Of a stretch of DNA of 64,000 nucleotides, positions 32,586-40,885 are shown in pieces. The position numbers and the translations under genes were made by a program. The stretch is from JAISST01 sp050434145 (GTDB lineage: Bacteria; Fusobacteriota; Fusobacteriia; Fusobacteriales; Fusobacteriaceae). The first letter of the stretch is position 1; every line of letters begins with the position of its first letter. The notes beneath the pieces were generated by a model. That model was not told the origin of the DNA and ran no database searches. It worked only from the letters and a program-made list of their open reading frames with translations. The stretch covers positions 1 through 64,000 of the forward strand of contig NZ_JBNPVX010000002.1 in NCBI RefSeq assembly GCF_050434145.1, given 5' to 3'.

Positions 32586-33134
32586 TCATTTTTTTTCTTG
32601 TAACCTAACTATTTTCCATTGGGAATTTTTTAATGCATAAGAAACTTCTAGATAAAGTGTATTGACTCCCTCATTTAGCCCTATCATATTCTTTGCAGTA
32701 TCTTTACTATATGAAATATTATCCTTAAATAAACTCACTCCCTTGAAAGACATGTTTTTTAGCTCTTTTACTAAAACATTTTTCCCGACAGAGATATCTA
32801 AAACTTTTTCTAAAGTCGAAGTATCACCATTTTCTAGCTCATTCTCTATTTCTTCTAGCAAATATTCCAATTGTCTTTTTTCTTCTTTTCTTTTAGAAAG
32901 AAGAGCATCATACTTTTCTATGACAGAATTAGTTTTATACATTTCCTTATCCGCATTTAATTCCATTTCTAATTTAATTAGATCCCATTGTTCATATAAA
33001 CTCTTATATTTTTTTCTTAAAAGATTTTTATTTGCATTTGAAGTGTTCGTATAAGTAATTGTACCTTGTTTATTTATGTTTGAGCATCCACCTATAACTG
33101 CAGCAAATAAAAGAATAATTAAATATTTATTCAT
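32586..33134 (-). CDS. Lipoprotein of unknown function
   Basis: A 182-residue predicted lipoprotein with signal MNKYLIILLFAAVIGGCSN and the lipidated cysteine in IGGCS. The rest has a charged coiled-coil stretch (about 40-100) and a C-terminal part (WKIVRLQEKK). I recognise no family; it may be a fusobacterial protein related to DUF-type lipoproteins. AAAGGAG precedes the ATG. It lies between miaA and the anti-sigma pair, so an envelope signal feeding that pair is a possible but untested idea. Confidence 0.7.
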   Translation of the reverse strand: MNKYLIILLFAAVIGGCSNINKQGTITYTNTSNANKNLLRKKYKSLYEQWDLIKLEMELNADKEMYKTNSVIEKYDALLSKRKEEKRQLEYLLEEIENELENGDTSTLEKVLDISVGKNVLVKELKNMSFKGVSLFKDNISYSKDTAKNMIGLNEGVNTLYLEVSYALKNSQWKIVRLQEKK

Positions 33135-33194
33135 ATAACTCCTTTTAAACCATCACTATAAATAGTACCATATTGAATGAGAATTATCAAGAGA

Positions 33195-34112
33195 TTATCT
33201 TTGTGATAAATTATTTTTTTTCATATTATGTAAAATATCATCTATTATCTCTTCTTCTGTCATTTGATAAAGATTGTACCACTTAAAGCTCTTGTCATTT
33301 CTAAACCATGTTATTTGTCTTTTAGCATATCTTCTAGAATTTTGTTTTATGCCTAATAATGCATCATTTAAAGAAAGTTTACCTTGAAAAAAATCAATTA
33401 TTTCATTATACCCAATTATATTAAGTTTTTTTAATGAACTTCCATATTCATTGTATAATTGTTTTACTTCTTCCAATAATCCTTTCTCTATCATCATATC
33501 TACACGCTGATCAATTTTTTTATAAAGTATATCTCTTGGACAGTCTAAAGCAATTTTAGTAAAATCATAGTTATTTCCCTTTATATTTTTCACAGATAAT
33601 TCCGAAAATTTTTCTCCTGTTATTTTATACACTTCTAAAGCTCTTTCTAATCTTACTCGATTATTTATATGAATATTTTCTGCAGATACTTTATCTACTT
33701 TAAATAATTGTTCATATAATTCCTTATTATTATATTTAGAAAGATTTTCTCTAATCATAGGATTCCCCTCTGGTAGTGAGGCCAATCCATTTGTAACTGC
33801 ATTAATATATAGGCCTGTACCACCTACAATTAAAATATTTCTCTTTTTCTTTTCTGATTCATTTAATATTTCATCTACTTTTCTTTGATATGTTCCTACA
33901 TTGAATTTTCTTACAGGGGCCACTATATCAATCATATGGTGAATAATTCCATCTTTTTCTTTTTCAGTTATTTTTGCTGTCCCAATATCAAGCCCTTTAT
34001 ATAGTTGTGCAGAATCAGCAGATATTATTTCCCCATTGATTACTTTTGCAAGCTTTATTGAAAGCCGTGTTTTTCCAGACCCAGTAGGGCCCCCTATTAC
34101 AATTCCATTCAT
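33195..34112 (-). CDS. miaA: tRNA dimethylallyltransferase MiaA
   Basis: MiaA adds a dimethylallyl group to A37 of tRNAs reading UNN codons. The 305-residue product has the P-loop GPTGSGKT (about 8-15 after the start), DSAQLYKGLDIGTAK, and the tRNA-binding stretch QNSRRYAKRQITWFRN. I start at ATG 34112, with GGAG nine bases upstream; ATG 34127 or TTG 34130 are alternatives. Its N-terminus abuts the obgE stop, so translation is probably coupled. Confidence 0.93.
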   Translation of the reverse strand: MNGIVIGGPTGSGKTRLSIKLAKVINGEIISADSAQLYKGLDIGTAKITEKEKDGIIHHMIDIVAPVRKFNVGTYQRKVDEILNESEKKKRNILIVGGTGLYINAVTNGLASLPEGNPMIRENLSKYNNKELYEQLFKVDKVSAENIHINNRVRLERALEVYKITGEKFSELSVKNIKGNNYDFTKIALDCPRDILYKKIDQRVDMMIEKGLLEEVKQLYNEYGSSLKKLNIIGYNEIIDFFQGKLSLNDALLGIKQNSRRYAKRQITWFRNDKSFKWYNLYQMTEEEIIDDILHNMKKNNLSQR

Positions 34113-34130
34113 TACCTTGTTCTCCATCAA

Positions 34131-35417
34131 TTACTCTACAAATTCAAATTCTACATCTGCAATCTTTACTGTATCTCCATTTTTTATTCCGGCATCACGC
34201 ATGGCTTCTTCCATTCCCAAGTTTTTCATTATATGTAAAAAATTAATTATGGATTCTTCTGTAAGGTGTATTACATATTTATCCAACACATCATTTACTA
34301 TTCTTCCATCTATTACATACGTACCATCATCATCTTGTGTTATTTCATAATCTTCTTTTTCTGGTTTTATTTCTTTTAATATTTCCATTACATCATTTTC
34401 ATCTTCTAATGGCTCTCTTTCTATCTTTTCAAGTATATCATAACTTTTGTATAGTACCTCTTTTATTCCTTCATTTAAAATCACAGAAACTGGAAAAACT
34501 ATATTTCCTGCTTTCTCTACATGAGATTTAAATTTATCATATTTTTCCATATCCCATAATAAATCCATTTTATTGGCCAGAACTATTTGCTTTTTATTGG
34601 CCAATTTTTCGCTAAAATTAGCTAACTCTCTATTTATTGCTGTGTAATCTCTTATTACATCTCTTCCCTCTGTTTCTGCCACATCTACTATATGATAAAT
34701 CATTTTACATCTTTCTATATGCTTTAAAAATTTGTCTCCTAACCCAACTCCTTCATGAGCTCCATCTATTAGTCCTGGTATATCAGCTATTACAAATGAT
34801 TTCCCCTCTTCCAATCGTACCACACCTAATTTTGGCTCCAAAGTAGTAAAGTGATAACTACCTACTTTTGATTTGGTAGCTGATACTTTATTTATAAGGC
34901 TAGATTTGCCTACAGATGGATAGCCAACTAAAGCTACATCTGCTACAAGTTTCAATTCCAATTTGACTTGTATCTCTGCACCTTCTTTCCCACGTCTTGC
35001 TAGTTTTGGGGTCCTATTGGTAGCTGTCTTAAAATGCTCATTACCTTCTCCGCCAGACCCACCTTTTAGAAAAAGTCTCTTCATGTTCTCATCTTTCATA
35101 TCTACTAGTAATTTTCCTGTTTCTACTTCTCTTATCTGCGTTCCTACAGGAACTTTAATAATTAAATCTTTGCCATTTTTACCAAAGCATCTTTTAGAAC
35201 CACCATTACCACCATTTTCTGCCTTAAAAATTTTCTTATATTTAAAGTCAACCAAAGTATTAAGATTGTTGTCTGTTGCAAAGATAATACTTCCACCAGC
35301 CCCTCCATCTCCACCATCTGGACCACCAAATTGTACATATTTTTCTCGTCTGAAAGATGCCGAACCATCTCCACCATTACCAGCCTTTACTGTTATTATC
35401 ACTTCATCTATAAACAT
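34131..35417 (-). CDS. obgE: GTPase Obg/CgtA
   Basis: Obg is an essential GTPase for 50S assembly and stress response. The 428-residue product has the glycine-rich Obg fold (about 1-158), G1 GYPSVGKSS (about 165), G3 DIPGLIDGA, G4 NKMD and a C-terminal OCT domain (about 340-425). AGGAG precedes the ATG. It leads the obgE-miaA pair. Confidence 0.95.
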   Translation of the reverse strand: MFIDEVIITVKAGNGGDGSASFRREKYVQFGGPDGGDGGAGGSIIFATDNNLNTLVDFKYKKIFKAENGGNGGSKRCFGKNGKDLIIKVPVGTQIREVETGKLLVDMKDENMKRLFLKGGSGGEGNEHFKTATNRTPKLARRGKEGAEIQVKLELKLVADVALVGYPSVGKSSLINKVSATKSKVGSYHFTTLEPKLGVVRLEEGKSFVIADIPGLIDGAHEGVGLGDKFLKHIERCKMIYHIVDVAETEGRDVIRDYTAINRELANFSEKLANKKQIVLANKMDLLWDMEKYDKFKSHVEKAGNIVFPVSVILNEGIKEVLYKSYDILEKIEREPLEDENDVMEILKEIKPEKEDYEITQDDDGTYVIDGRIVNDVLDKYVIHLTEESIINFLHIMKNLGMEEAMRDAGIKNGDTVKIADVEFEFVE

Positions 35418-35678
35418 TTTATTTTCTCCTATATTTCTTTTTTTACCCTATATTTTACTATATTTAATATATTTTTACAAATGATTTTATATTTAATTTT
35501 TATAATTTTTTCATTTTAATATATTTTTGAGATATTCCAATAAATTTAATTAGTTTAAAACATATTTCTTTACCAATTATAAACTATATCTCATATGTCA
35601 AAATTTTTACTGTATTTTATTTAAGTTTTGTAGTATAATAGTAATACAACTATAATTATTTTTATAGAGGTGGTTAAA

Positions 35679-35981
35679 ATGAAAAAATTATCAATAGTAT
35701 ATCTTTTACTGTTTTTGTTTATAAGTTCTTATGGTGCTACAAAAGAAGGGATTGGTTCTGGATACAATGGTGAGATAAAAGTGAGTGTTGAGGTAGACGG
35801 GAACAAAATTCTTTCTATTAAAGTAACTAAAGATTCTGAAGACAATCGAATAGGAAAACCTGCCTTAAATAATTTAATTGCTGAAATAATAAAAAAACAA
35901 ACTCCAAATGTAGATACAATTGCTGGAGCAACTTATACTTCAAAAGGGTTAATAGAAGCTGTTTCAAATGCACTCAAGTAA
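35679..35981 (+). CDS. Secreted FMN-binding domain protein
   Basis: A 100-residue exported protein with signal MKKLSIVYLLLFLFISSYG and a single FMN-binding domain. The flavin-attachment motif DTIAGATYTSKG (near 75-86) has the threonine that carries covalent FMN in Nqr/Rnf-type domains. Free-standing FMN domains of this kind serve extracellular electron transfer in Gram-positives and related bacteria. I start at ATG 35679 after AGAGGTGG. The ApbE-type FMN transferase is not in the window. Clear TATAAT (35634-35639) upstream. Confidence 0.8.
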   Translation: MKKLSIVYLLLFLFISSYGATKEGIGSGYNGEIKVSVEVDGNKILSIKVTKDSEDNRIGKPALNNLIAEIIKKQTPNVDTIAGATYTSKGLIEAVSNALK

Positions 35982-36017
35982 AAAAGAGTATTGATGAATA
36001 ATCATCAATACTCTTTT
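35982..36017. terminator. Bidirectional terminator between convergent genes
   Basis: AAAAGAGTATTGATG (35982-35996), loop AATAAT, CATCAATACTCTTTT (36003-36017). It ends the FMN-domain gene and overlaps the 3' end of the gene at 36016. Confidence 0.85.
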
Positions 36018-36468
36018 ATTTAAATCTTGAATAAAGTTGAGTATATTGTTTTTTCATTAAGCTTACAGTTGCTTTTTTAAGGAATTGATACCATTTGAAA
36101 TCAAGTTTTTCCATTCCTTTCAATGAGTCTTTAATCATTTGTTTTAAAAATTCATACTCCTCAAAACTTACCATGACTTGCCCCGCATCTTTGGTTTTAG
36201 CAAAATCCTTAAGGTAAGCAAAAAAATCTTTTAATGGATTTATCTTTTCTTTTGCCCCTCTTTTTGCAGAAGACTCTACATTAACAAATTGTTTTTCAAC
36301 CTCTACAAGAAATTTTTCTAAAAATTTCTTATCGTTTTTGTCAAAATTTAATGGATATTTTCTACTTCCTTTCCCTATTCTTTGAATCCTTTGTGCCATC
36401 CCATTCATTTGATTCATACTGTTCATTGACATAGGATCTATTAATTCAGGATTTATTCTTTGTGCCAT
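36016..36468 (-). CDS. Unknown small basic protein
   Basis: I do not recognise this 150-residue protein. It has a Met/Asn/Gln-rich N-terminus (MSMNSMNQMNGMAQRIQR), probably disordered, followed by a helical part rich in Lys, Phe and Tyr (FLEKFLVEVEKQFV ... FKWYQFLKKATVSLMKKQYTQLYSRF). It starts 2 bases after the tsaC-like gene and is likely translated with it. It ends inside the bidirectional terminator. It looks cytoplasmic and basic, so nucleic acid binding is possible. Confidence 0.7.
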   Translation of the reverse strand: MAQRINPELIDPMSMNSMNQMNGMAQRIQRIGKGSRKYPLNFDKNDKKFLEKFLVEVEKQFVNVESSAKRGAKEKINPLKDFFAYLKDFAKTKDAGQVMVSFEEYEFLKQMIKDSLKGMEKLDFKWYQFLKKATVSLMKKQYTQLYSRFK

Positions 36469-36470
36469 TT

Positions 36471-37121
36471 CTACCCCCTAATAATTTTTATTTTCTTACC
36501 CAACGTTTCAGTAAGATTATCAATTGTAATCATACCTTTGCGTAATATTTTTATTACATTACTTTCTGTTACATCTATAATTGTGGATGGAATTGATATG
36601 GGCAACTGCCCTCCATCTACAATTATATCTACTTTATTTTTTATTTTTTCTGATACCTCTTTGTAAGAAGTTGGAGGTGATTCTCCAGAAATATTAGCAC
36701 TAGTCGTAGGTAGAATGCCACCAGCATTTTTTATTATTTCCAATGCTAAAGAATGATTTGGCAACCTTATCCCTATGGTATCTTTTCCTGCTACCATTAT
36801 ATTTGGAATATTCTCCTTTTTTTTTATAATAATAGTAAGAGAACCTGGCCAATATTTTGCTATTAATGTTTCTATAATTTTTTTGTTATCAGGATTTACT
36901 TTTCCTAATAGACCAATTTTATCAGCATTATCTACCAGTGCAATTAGAGGCATACTAAAATTTCTTTCTTTGATTTTATATAATTTTTCTAATGCATCTG
37001 TATTATCCATAGTAGCCCCCAGTCCGTACACTGTATCTGTAGGATATATTATTGTTTTTCCTGATTGGATGGCCTTTTTTATATAATTTAGAGATATATT
37101 AGTTTCATTAAATTCTTTCAT
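36471..37121 (-). CDS. L-threonylcarbamoyladenylate synthase (TsaC/Sua5-like)
   Basis: A 216-residue member of the YrdC/Sua5 family. It makes threonylcarbamoyl-AMP, the first step of t6A37 tRNA modification. Motifs YPTDTVYGLGA (about 21-31), KERNFSMPLIAL and LPTTSANISGE match the family. It is the short TsaC-type form, lacking the Sua5 C-terminal domain. It starts 66 bases after prs. With MiaA it makes a second tRNA A37 modification gene in the window. Confidence 0.9.
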   Translation of the reverse strand: MKEFNETNISLNYIKKAIQSGKTIIYPTDTVYGLGATMDNTDALEKLYKIKERNFSMPLIALVDNADKIGLLGKVNPDNKKIIETLIAKYWPGSLTIIIKKKENIPNIMVAGKDTIGIRLPNHSLALEIIKNAGGILPTTSANISGESPPTSYKEVSEKIKNKVDIIVDGGQLPISIPSTIIDVTESNVIKILRKGMITIDNLTETLGKKIKIIRG

Positions 37122-37187
37122 TATTTTTCCTGCTTCCTTTTTTCACATCAGCTTTTTATCACTTTTTTTATATACTTTCTGTACTTT

Positions 37188-38276
37188 TTATTTTTTTACT
37201 GATTTTCTAGTAGATTTTTTTTCAGAAACTTTTTGTGATACTTTTCCTACTAATTTTTTTTCTTTTTTAATTTCTTTAGCTACATTTTTATCTATGTTTT
37301 CCGATTTATTTTCATCGTCGTGTTTTTCAAACATTTCAGAGACAGAATAATTATTAACTATTCTGTTGATAGCTTCAGAAAATATTTCATCTACAGAAAT
37401 AATCTTTATTTTTCCTATTTTTTTCTTTTTTGGTAATGCTATGGAATCAGTGGTAATAACTTCTACTAATGGTGAATCCTCTATTCTTTTTATTGCGGGC
37501 TCTGAAAATATTCCATGAGTACAACAAGCATAAGTAGCTTTTGCTCCCCTCTTCATTATTGCTTCAGCAGCATTTGTTATCGTCCCTGCAGTATCAATCA
37601 TGTCATCAACAAAAATTGCTATTTTATTTTTTACATCTCCTATCAGATTCATGACTTCAGAAACATTTGGTCTTGGTCTTCTTTTATCAATAATAGCCAT
37701 CTTACAATCTAGCCATTCAGCTAGTTTCCTAGCTCTTTTCACTCCTCCAACATCTGGTGACACCACCACTACATTGTTTTTATTATAAAAGTCTTTAGCT
37801 CTAAAATATTTTGCCATCAACGGAAGACCTTGCATGTGATCTAGTGGAACATCAAAGAAACCTTGGATTTGATCTGCATGTAAGTCCATTGTTACTATTC
37901 TGTCTGCACCTGCAGTAGTCAATAGATTTGCTACTAATTTAGCTGTAATTGGTTCTCGCGGGCTTGACTTTCTATCTTGTCTTGCATAACCATAGTAAGG
38001 GATTATTATATTTATACTTTTGGCTGAAGCACGTTTTACTGCATCTATAAATATAAGCACTTCCATCAAATGTTCATTCACTGGCTCTGATGTAGATTGA
38101 ACTATAAATACATCTCTTCCTCTTACTGTTTCGTCAATGTGAATAAAGACCTCTCCATCTTTGAATCTTACAACCTCTGCTTTACCTAAAGATAATCCAC
38201 ATTTCTCTGCTATTTTTTCTGCAAGGGCTCTGTTTGATGTACCTGAAAAAATCTTTACATTTTCTCCATTAGTCAT
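37188..38276 (-). CDS. prs: Ribose-phosphate pyrophosphokinase, with C-terminal extension
   Basis: Prs makes PRPP for nucleotide, histidine and NAD synthesis. The core (1 to about 316) has the flexible YGYARQDRK loop, the DLHADQIQGFF segment and the PRPP-binding DDMIDTAGTITNAAE (near 224-238). The 362-residue product carries an extra tail of about 46 residues (317-362), rich in Lys, Glu and Ser (KKEKKLVGKVSQKVSEKKSTRKS), not found in standard Prs. The tail is likely disordered. The start overlaps glmU by 8 bases, the usual prs-glmU pairing. Confidence 0.95.
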   Translation of the reverse strand: MTNGENVKIFSGTSNRALAEKIAEKCGLSLGKAEVVRFKDGEVFIHIDETVRGRDVFIVQSTSEPVNEHLMEVLIFIDAVKRASAKSINIIIPYYGYARQDRKSSPREPITAKLVANLLTTAGADRIVTMDLHADQIQGFFDVPLDHMQGLPLMAKYFRAKDFYNKNNVVVVSPDVGGVKRARKLAEWLDCKMAIIDKRRPRPNVSEVMNLIGDVKNKIAIFVDDMIDTAGTITNAAEAIMKRGAKATYACCTHGIFSEPAIKRIEDSPLVEVITTDSIALPKKKKIGKIKIISVDEIFSEAINRIVNNYSVSEMFEKHDDENKSENIDKNVAKEIKKEKKLVGKVSQKVSEKKSTRKSVKK

Positions 38277-39636
38277 TTTTTGGTTTCCTCCAATTTTTTA
38301 TTATAGTTTGTTTACTTCTTTCTACAGCTAAAGAATCCTCAGGGACATCTTTAGTAATTACAGAACCTGCTCCTGTCACTGCATCATTTCCCAGTACAAC
38401 TGGTGCTACTAGCATCGTGGAACTACCAATAAATACATTTTTACCTATCTCTGTTTTAAATTTATTTTTTCCATCATAATTACATGTAATAGTCCCTGCA
38501 CCAATATTAGTGTTTTCTCCAACATGAGCATCTCCAAGATATGTCAAATGCCCAGCTTTTACCCCTTTTTCTAATAGAGATTTTTTAGTTTCCACAAAAT
38601 TCCCTATATGAACCTTTTCTTTTAAATGTGATTTTGGTCTTAAATGGGCAAATGGCCCTATTGTTGCAAAATCCTCTATTGTACTTTCTTCAATAACTGA
38701 GTTTTCTATTTCTACATTATTATATATTTTACTATCTATAATTCTGGTATTCCCTACAATTTTGCAATTGCTACCTATTTCTGTATTCCCCTCCAAGATA
38801 ACTCCTGGATAAATCACTGTATCTTGACCAATTTTTACATTTTCTTCTATATATGCCATCTCTGGATCTATGAATACCACTCCATCTTCCATAAGTTCTT
38901 TAATTTTTCTATCACGTAAAGCTTTAGAAGCCTGAGCTAATTCTATTTTTGAATTAACACCCAATATCTCTTCATTATCTGCTAGCAAATAATTTTTTAT
39001 TAACTTATTTTCAGCTGACTGTATTCCTATTACATCTGTCAAATAATATTCTTTTTTTTCATTATGATTGTTTATTTTTTCAAGTGCTTCTTTCAATTCT
39101 TTCCCTTTGAAGCAGTATACTCCTGCATTTACCTCTTTAATCTTTTTTATTTCTTCACTTGCTTCTTTTTCCTCTACAATAGCTTTTACATTATTATTTT
39201 CCTTTATTATTCTTCCATACCCCTTAGGATTGGTATATATCGAGGTTAATATTGTGCTTACTGCATTGGTAGATTTGTGTTCTTTATACAAATTTTCCAA
39301 CGTTTCATATCTTAACAATGGAGTATCTCCACACAAAACCATGATATCCACATCATAGTTTTTTACTTCTTTCATTGCTTCTATCACAGCATGGCCTGTG
39401 CCTAATTGTTCTTTTTGCTCAACATAAATAAGATTTTTTTCTTTGCCAAGTACTTCTTGTACCTGATCTTTACCATGACCTAAAATCAGATAGTTCTTTT
39501 CTGTATTTAATTTTTTTACTTCATTTATTATTTTGATAATCATTGGAGTTCCATTTACTTTATGTATAACCTTACTCTTATCAGATTTCATTCTAGTACC
39601 TTTTCCAGCAGCTAAAATAATTGTGATTAATGACAT
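38269..39636 (-). CDS. glmU: UDP-N-acetylglucosamine synthesis enzyme GlmU
   Basis: GlmU makes UDP-GlcNAc for peptidoglycan and lipopolysaccharide through uridylyltransferase and acetyltransferase activities. The 455-residue product has the pyrophosphorylase motif LAAGKGTRMKS (7-17), an N-terminal nucleotidyltransferase domain (to about 228) and a left-handed beta-helix made of hexapeptide repeats (about 250-440), including GNFVETKKS. AAGGAGA precedes the ATG. Confidence 0.95.
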   Translation of the reverse strand: MSLITIILAAGKGTRMKSDKSKVIHKVNGTPMIIKIINEVKKLNTEKNYLILGHGKDQVQEVLGKEKNLIYVEQKEQLGTGHAVIEAMKEVKNYDVDIMVLCGDTPLLRYETLENLYKEHKSTNAVSTILTSIYTNPKGYGRIIKENNNVKAIVEEKEASEEIKKIKEVNAGVYCFKGKELKEALEKINNHNEKKEYYLTDVIGIQSAENKLIKNYLLADNEEILGVNSKIELAQASKALRDRKIKELMEDGVVFIDPEMAYIEENVKIGQDTVIYPGVILEGNTEIGSNCKIVGNTRIIDSKIYNNVEIENSVIEESTIEDFATIGPFAHLRPKSHLKEKVHIGNFVETKKSLLEKGVKAGHLTYLGDAHVGENTNIGAGTITCNYDGKNKFKTEIGKNVFIGSSTMLVAPVVLGNDAVTGAGSVITKDVPEDSLAVERSKQTIIKNWRKPKND

Positions 39637-39666
39637 TACATTCTCCTTGACTATGTTATTTTCTGG

Positions 39667-40176
39667 TTAGTTATCGTATCTCTTTATTATGACTTCATAT
39701 GCATCATTTATTTCTTTCAATTTTTTCTCATGAAAATTAATTTCCTCTTGAGTTGCATTGACATATTTGTCTGGATGATGTTGCTTTACCAAATCTCTAT
39801 AAGACTTTTTCACTTCATCTTTCGTAGATCCTGGATTAACATTGAGTATTTTGTAGTAATTAGATAAATTAGGCCCACTTGTTTGGGTTTCTTTATATCT
39901 TCTTTGAAAATCATCAAATTCTTCTTTTGTATATTCAAAACGATAGTATTTTCTACCTGATTTTGGATTTTTTTTTCTAAGTAAAAGCCATATTGCTATC
40001 AGTGGGAAAAATATTATCAACAATTTAAATGATACATAAACTATCATCGATATTAACAAAGATAACATAAACATAAATGGCAAAGATTTATATGCCTTGT
40101 TAACTCTAAAAACCATTGACATCATTATCAAAATCAGCACTGTCAAACAGAGAGTCATTGTTATAATTGTGTTCAT
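39667..40176 (-). CDS. Membrane-anchored J-domain protein
   Basis: A 169-residue protein with two N-terminal membrane segments (about 5-50) and a C-terminal J domain (about 103-168) containing the HPD motif (LVKQHHPDKYVNATQ). It would recruit DnaK to the inner membrane, cytoplasmic side. It resembles DjlA/DnaJ-type membrane co-chaperones but lacks TerB. I start at ATG 40176 after AAGGTGG, not at the in-frame GTG upstream. It is separated from glmU by 30 bases, so it is probably in the same transcript. Confidence 0.8.
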   Translation of the reverse strand: MNTIITMTLCLTVLILIMMSMVFRVNKAYKSLPFMFMLSLLISMIVYVSFKLLIIFFPLIAIWLLLRKKNPKSGRKYYRFEYTKEEFDDFQRRYKETQTSGPNLSNYYKILNVNPGSTKDEVKKSYRDLVKQHHPDKYVNATQEEINFHEKKLKEINDAYEVIIKRYDN

Positions 40177-40205
40177 TAACACCACCTTAGTATTATAAAG
40201 ACAGA

Positions 40206-40236
40206 AATAGAAAGAAAATTTTATTTTCTTTCTATT
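40206..40236 (-). terminator. Hairpin between TPR and J-domain genes
   Basis: AATAGAAAGAAAA (40206-40218), TTTTA, TTTTCTTTCTATT (40224-40236). It lies just after the TPR gene on the minus strand and ends in a pyrimidine-rich stretch, so it may terminate the TPR gene. Confidence 0.65.
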
Positions 40237-40241
40237 CGCTT

Positions 40242-40802
40242 TTAAACATTATTCTTAGTTTTTTTACTCATTTCTTGAATTTTATCTCGAAGTTTTTCAT
40301 CTCTAGGGTCAATTTCATATGCTATAATATACTCCTGTAAGGCCCTTGTATGATGACCAATAGCTTCATAATTTTGTGCAAAATGTATATGAGCACTATA
40401 TATATCAAAATCTAAGCAAATTGCCATATCATATGATTGAACTGCTTCTTTTACTCTGCCAACCCTAGAATATGCATTTCCCAGTAAGAAATGAACAAAC
40501 GCTGCTCCAGGTTCTATATCTAAAGATTTTTTATAGTATTTAATAGCTTTATTAGTCTTGTCTATTTCATAACACAAATATCCTAATATCCCAAGAAATT
40601 CACTATCTTTTGGTTTCTTTACCAATTGTTTAATACATAATTTTATAGCTCCAGCAATATCTTTTTTTCTACACAAAATAACAATCAAATCTCTTACTAT
40701 ACTGCTATTATACGGGTCTGCAATCAATTGCAATCTTATTTCTTCTTCTTCTTTAGGGAGATCTTTACCAATATATTGTTTTAATATATTTTCTTTTAAC
40801 AT
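40242..40802 (-). CDS. Tetratricopeptide repeat protein
   Basis: A 186-residue soluble protein of about four tetratricopeptide repeats (about 40-175), with consensus parts such as FLGILGYLCYEIDKTNKAIKYYKKSLDIEPGAAFVHFLLGNAYSR broken over two units. TPR proteins mediate protein-protein contacts. No partner is evident; gltX lies upstream on the same strand and the J-domain gene downstream. AGGAGA precedes the ATG. Confidence 0.8.
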   Translation of the reverse strand: MLKENILKQYIGKDLPKEEEEIRLQLIADPYNSSIVRDLIVILCRKKDIAGAIKLCIKQLVKKPKDSEFLGILGYLCYEIDKTNKAIKYYKKSLDIEPGAAFVHFLLGNAYSRVGRVKEAVQSYDMAICLDFDIYSAHIHFAQNYEAIGHHTRALQEYIIAYEIDPRDEKLRDKIQEMSKKTKNNV

Positions 40803-40885
40803 AATTTTCTCCTTTAATTTTTCTAAAATTAAGCAATTTATCCTTTTAATCTGTACTTCATTTTATTATAACATATTTTATATTA

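Noticed and set aside
34963..35484. A 173-codon plus-strand open frame opposite obgE
   Set aside because: It mirrors the glycine-rich Obg fold as proline-rich nonsense (PPSPPLPAF), typical for antisense of Gly codons, with no ribosome site.
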